Source: Verrucomicrobiota bacterium
GTDB taxonomy: Bacteria > Verrucomicrobiota > Verrucomicrobiia > Verrucomicrobiales > Verrucomicrobiaceae
Length of the DNA: 7,840 nt
Assembly: GCA_009885275.1 (NCBI GenBank)
Contig: VFKY01000392.1
Span: forward strand, 1-7,840
Reading direction: 5' to 3'
Part shown: positions 5,640 to 7,840 of the stretch, in pieces
Numbering within the stretch: position 1 is the stretch's first letter
Layout: the number at the start of each line of letters is the position of its first letter
The notes under the pieces: generated by a model
The model's input: only the letters and a program-made list of their open reading frames with translations
What the model was told of the DNA's origin: nothing
Databases searched by the model: none
Position numbers and translations under genes: made by a program

Positions 5640-7352
5640 ATGCAGCAGTTCAAGAAAACCTTCAAATTCCTCGTAGATGCACTGAATGCATCATGGTCTT
5701 GGCTGCGCCGGGTGCGTTACGGAACATCATACACGCTGCTGTTTGTGATAGCTCTGATGTTTCTCTTTCAAGCCAGAGATTACCATCTTCCCTATGTTTT
5801 GAAGACACCCTCGAATATTAATGAATTACCGAAAGGATGGGGCCCCGCGCCTGACCTATCCTATATCGCGCTGTATCTGCTTGCCTATCTTAGGCTATTC
5901 ATATTGCTGGGTTGCCTAGTCTATCATGTGCACATTTTGCGGGTATACCCTTCAATTGAGAAAATGATCAAGCCAACTTGGTTGGCTTGCTTTGTCTTGA
6001 TCGGTTGGGTTGTAGTAAGTCAGATATATGATTACTGGGAATACCAGCATAGCAATGTTTCGGGAGAGTTGTTATCAATCGCGGCCTTTACCATTCATCT
6101 GTTATTAATTTCGGCGCTCTTGCTCTCTCCGCCATTGTTGATGAGCTATTATGCACGCAGCAAGATTTTGGAGCGTTATATTCTCAGGTCATTTCTGCAA
6201 CCGTTAGTATTTTGCTTTGTGGCTTTTGCTACTCTTTGGATCGTGATGGACTTGCTCAATAACATGCAGGATTTCCAGCAAAACCATATCGAACGCGTGC
6301 AGATAGCGATTTTTTATCTCAAATTGCTCCCATTCATCTATGTGACGGTTGCTCCGATTTCGTTGCTTCTGTCTACGCTTTATGTGCTTGGAAGAATGTC
6401 GCGCACCAACGAAATCATCTCCATGCTGGGCATTGGTAAGAGCATTGCTCAAGTTTTGCGCCCTGTCTATATCGTCGCACTATCCGCTTCGTTTTTAGGT
6501 ATTGTTGCCAATTACGAAATGGCACCCACGGCAGCGGGAAACAAAGAAAAATTGCTTGAAAATGTGAAAGATGGCATGGGTGGAAATATCATGGTGATGG
6601 CCATGATGTATAAAAATACGGAAGCTAGACGCACTTGGTTTGTGGGATCCGTACCTCAGAATTTTCAAACAGATTCGATGAGACGTGTCGAGGTGCATCA
6701 GGAAGATGAGCAGGGGAATCTTAAAAAAGCCTGGATCGCCAGGAGCGCGAGATGGTGGCCAGACGCTAAGATTTGGTCATTTTATAACGGAGTGGAAATT
6801 AACTACAACAATGGGCAGGTAGTTTCGATGAATAAGTTTGACTATGGTGACGGTTATCCGAGGACCGACGTGGAAAATTGGACAGAGACGCCTTGGGGGT
6901 TGGTCAGTGGATCGTTGGCTCCAGACTTCCTTGGGGTTCCGCAGCTTATCTCGTATATCTATTCAAATAGCAGTTATAGCAGCGCTAAATTATCACCTTT
7001 CTGGGCGCATTTGTTTTACCGGTTTTCACTTCCCGTCTCATGTCTTATCGTCGTGATGTTTGCGGCACCACTTTCACTGGTGTTTTCGAGACGCGGCTTA
7101 GTTGGGGGCATGGCCAGCGCGGTAATATTTTTCTTCATCATGATTTTCTTGGATAATATGTTTTTGAATCTAGGCAAAAGGCACCATATTCCTGCGATTA
7201 TTGCAGTCTGGATACCACACCTTTTGCTGGGTTCAGTCGGCGTGTATCTTTATTACATGCGCGCGCAGAATCGCGAGTTACCTGCGTTCACCTTGAAGTT
7301 CTTTAGTGGGATCTTCAATTTTATGAAGGGGAGCAAGCTCTCCAAAGTTTGA
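5640..7352 (+). CDS. LptF/LptG-family lipopolysaccharide export permease with extra N-terminal membrane domain
   Basis: Inner-membrane subunit of the Lpt transporter, which with ATPase LptB extracts lipopolysaccharide and passes it to the periplasmic bridge. The family domain fills about residues 172-542: SKILERYILRSFLQPLV (174-190) matches the usual N-terminus, then membrane segments near 187-206, 223-250 and 271-291, a periplasmic region at about 292-455 expected to be the jellyroll, and segments near 460-480, 488-507 and 515-540. The tail is typical, with FYRFSLPVSC (459-468) and LDNMFLNLGK (504-513). Usual members have about 360 residues; this one has 570 because of roughly 170 extra N-terminal residues with four predicted membrane helices (about 29-44, 74-96, 113-130, 146-168). 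The ATG at 5640 is the first start after an in-frame stop; an internal ATG at 6141 would give a normal-sized protein. LptF and LptG cannot be told apart here. The next gene follows after 24 bases. Confidence 0.9.
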   Translation: MQQFKKTFKFLVDALNASWSWLRRVRYGTSYTLLFVIALMFLFQARDYHLPYVLKTPSNINELPKGWGPAPDLSYIALYLLAYLRLFILLGCLVYHVHILRVYPSIEKMIKPTWLACFVLIGWVVVSQIYDYWEYQHSNVSGELLSIAAFTIHLLLISALLLSPPLLMSYYARSKILERYILRSFLQPLVFCFVAFATLWIVMDLLNNMQDFQQNHIERVQIAIFYLKLLPFIYVTVAPISLLLSTLYVLGRMSRTNEIISMLGIGKSIAQVLRPVYIVALSASFLGIVANYEMAPTAAGNKEKLLENVKDGMGGNIMVMAMMYKNTEARRTWFVGSVPQNFQTDSMRRVEVHQEDEQGNLKKAWIARSARWWPDAKIWSFYNGVEINYNNGQVVSMNKFDYGDGYPRTDVENWTETPWGLVSGSLAPDFLGVPQLISYIYSNSSYSSAKLSPFWAHLFYRFSLPVSCLIVVMFAAPLSLVFSRRGLVGGMASAVIFFFIMIFLDNMFLNLGKRHHIPAIIAVWIPHLLLGSVGVYLYYMRAQNRELPAFTLKFFSGIFNFMKGSKLSKV

Positions 7353-7376
7353 TAATCATAGATACAATATCTTCGT

Positions 7377-7840
7377 ATGCAGCAAGCTTGGAATCTTAAA
7401 TCTCGCGCGCACGAGTGCGCTCGTCTCAGCCGTCCGTTTGAGGAGGGGGAGGTGTTTTACACGGCTATCTACTTTGATACCGAAACAGGAGAGTTTGTTC
7501 GTCGCGATGTGTCTCTTGATGGATGGGATGAAGAAGTGCTCGAACGTACGCCCTTCTCTTACTGGAAATCGGAATACGTCAAACCGGAGTCTATCAAGCA
7601 GAAGGTGGAGATTTCTGGTAAAGAGAGTCCTGAAGGTCTTCTGCAAAGGTTGATTGAGGAGGACGACTCTAAATCAGAGAATGCACGATATATTCTGGCG
7701 CTGATGTTGGAGCGCAAAAGACAAATTTCACCGAAGGAAGTGAAAGAGTCTGAGCATGGTAAAATGATTATCTATGAAAATAAAAAGACCGGAGAAGTTT
7801 ATATTATACGTGATCCCGAATTGAAGCTGGATGAAATGGA
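7377..7840 (+). CDS. Uncharacterised protein, N-terminal part (runs off the right edge)
   Basis: Open frame of 154 codons with no stop before the window ends. I do not recognise a named family. The protein is soluble-looking and charged, with no signal peptide or membrane segment. Visible features are an N-terminal aromatic and acidic block, CARLSRPFEEGEVFYTAIYF (14-33), then VRRDVSLDGW (41-50), ERTPFSYWKS (56-65), a probable helix NARYILALMLERKR (102-115), and a lysine/glutamate-rich stretch ending in RDPELKLDEM. From memory, similar proteins with a Cys followed by PF..GE and a later LALMLERK helix occur as hypothetical proteins in Planctomycetes and Verrucomicrobia. It starts 24 bases after the permease stop, so co-transcription is likely; no ribosome site is visible. 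The frame reads as real coding sequence in composition. Function unknown. Confidence 0.8.
   Translation, partial: MQQAWNLKSRAHECARLSRPFEEGEVFYTAIYFDTETGEFVRRDVSLDGWDEEVLERTPFSYWKSEYVKPESIKQKVEISGKESPEGLLQRLIEEDDSKSENARYILALMLERKRQISPKEVKESEHGKMIIYENKKTGEVYIIRDPELKLDEM

Noticed and set aside
5579..5821. Plus-strand 80-residue open frame at the permease start
   Set aside because: Out of frame with the permease and overlapping its coding region; the permease frame continues with membrane helices and family motifs.
7356..7646. Minus-strand 96-residue open frame at the right end
   Set aside because: Antisense to the open plus-strand frame at 7377-7840, which follows the permease closely and has better protein character.

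Overview
The window is an ordinary-looking stretch of a Gram-negative bacterial chromosome with seven protein genes, two of them cut by the window edges. An LptF/LptG-type lipopolysaccharide permease implies an outer membrane. Three things together suggest the PVC group, most likely Verrucomicrobiota: roughly balanced base composition, no convincing Shine-Dalgarno sequence at any start, and a final uncharacterised protein of a type I associate from memory with Planctomycetes and Verrucomicrobia. This is inference from gene content, not a database match. No rRNA, tRNA, insertion sequence, phage gene or CRISPR array was seen.

Layout. Positions 1-1166 hold two minus-strand genes in a likely operon: a RidA-family protein, then a GntP-family permease that runs off the left edge. 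Positions 1167-1554 are non-coding and contain a row of short hairpins with three-base loops, including two matched 19-base palindromes and a third hairpin followed by a perfect 14-base palindrome. Minus-strand uppP (1555-2343) follows. A divergent promoter region separates it from a secreted M23 metallopeptidase on the plus strand (2587-3507). This converges with a minus-strand DinG/YoaA-type iron-sulfur helicase (3512-5515), leaving only 4 bases between the two. A second divergent region leads to a plus-strand LptF/LptG-family permease with an unusual N-terminal membrane extension (5640-7352). After 24 bases comes the start of an uncharacterised protein that runs off the right edge (7377-7840).

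How the genes fit together. Three genes act on the cell envelope. UppP recycles the undecaprenyl carrier lipid for peptidoglycan and other wall polymers. The M23 enzyme probably cuts peptidoglycan cross-links. The LptF/G permease moves lipopolysaccharide from the inner membrane. The RidA-GntP pair points to uptake and breakdown of a hydroxylated acid or amino acid through a pyridoxal-phosphate enzyme, probably encoded beyond the left edge. The helicase serves DNA repair and looks unrelated to its neighbours.

I did not find a clear new multi-gene system. The best leads are the four-helix extension on the permease with its unknown downstream partner, and the hairpin row between ridA-like and uppP.
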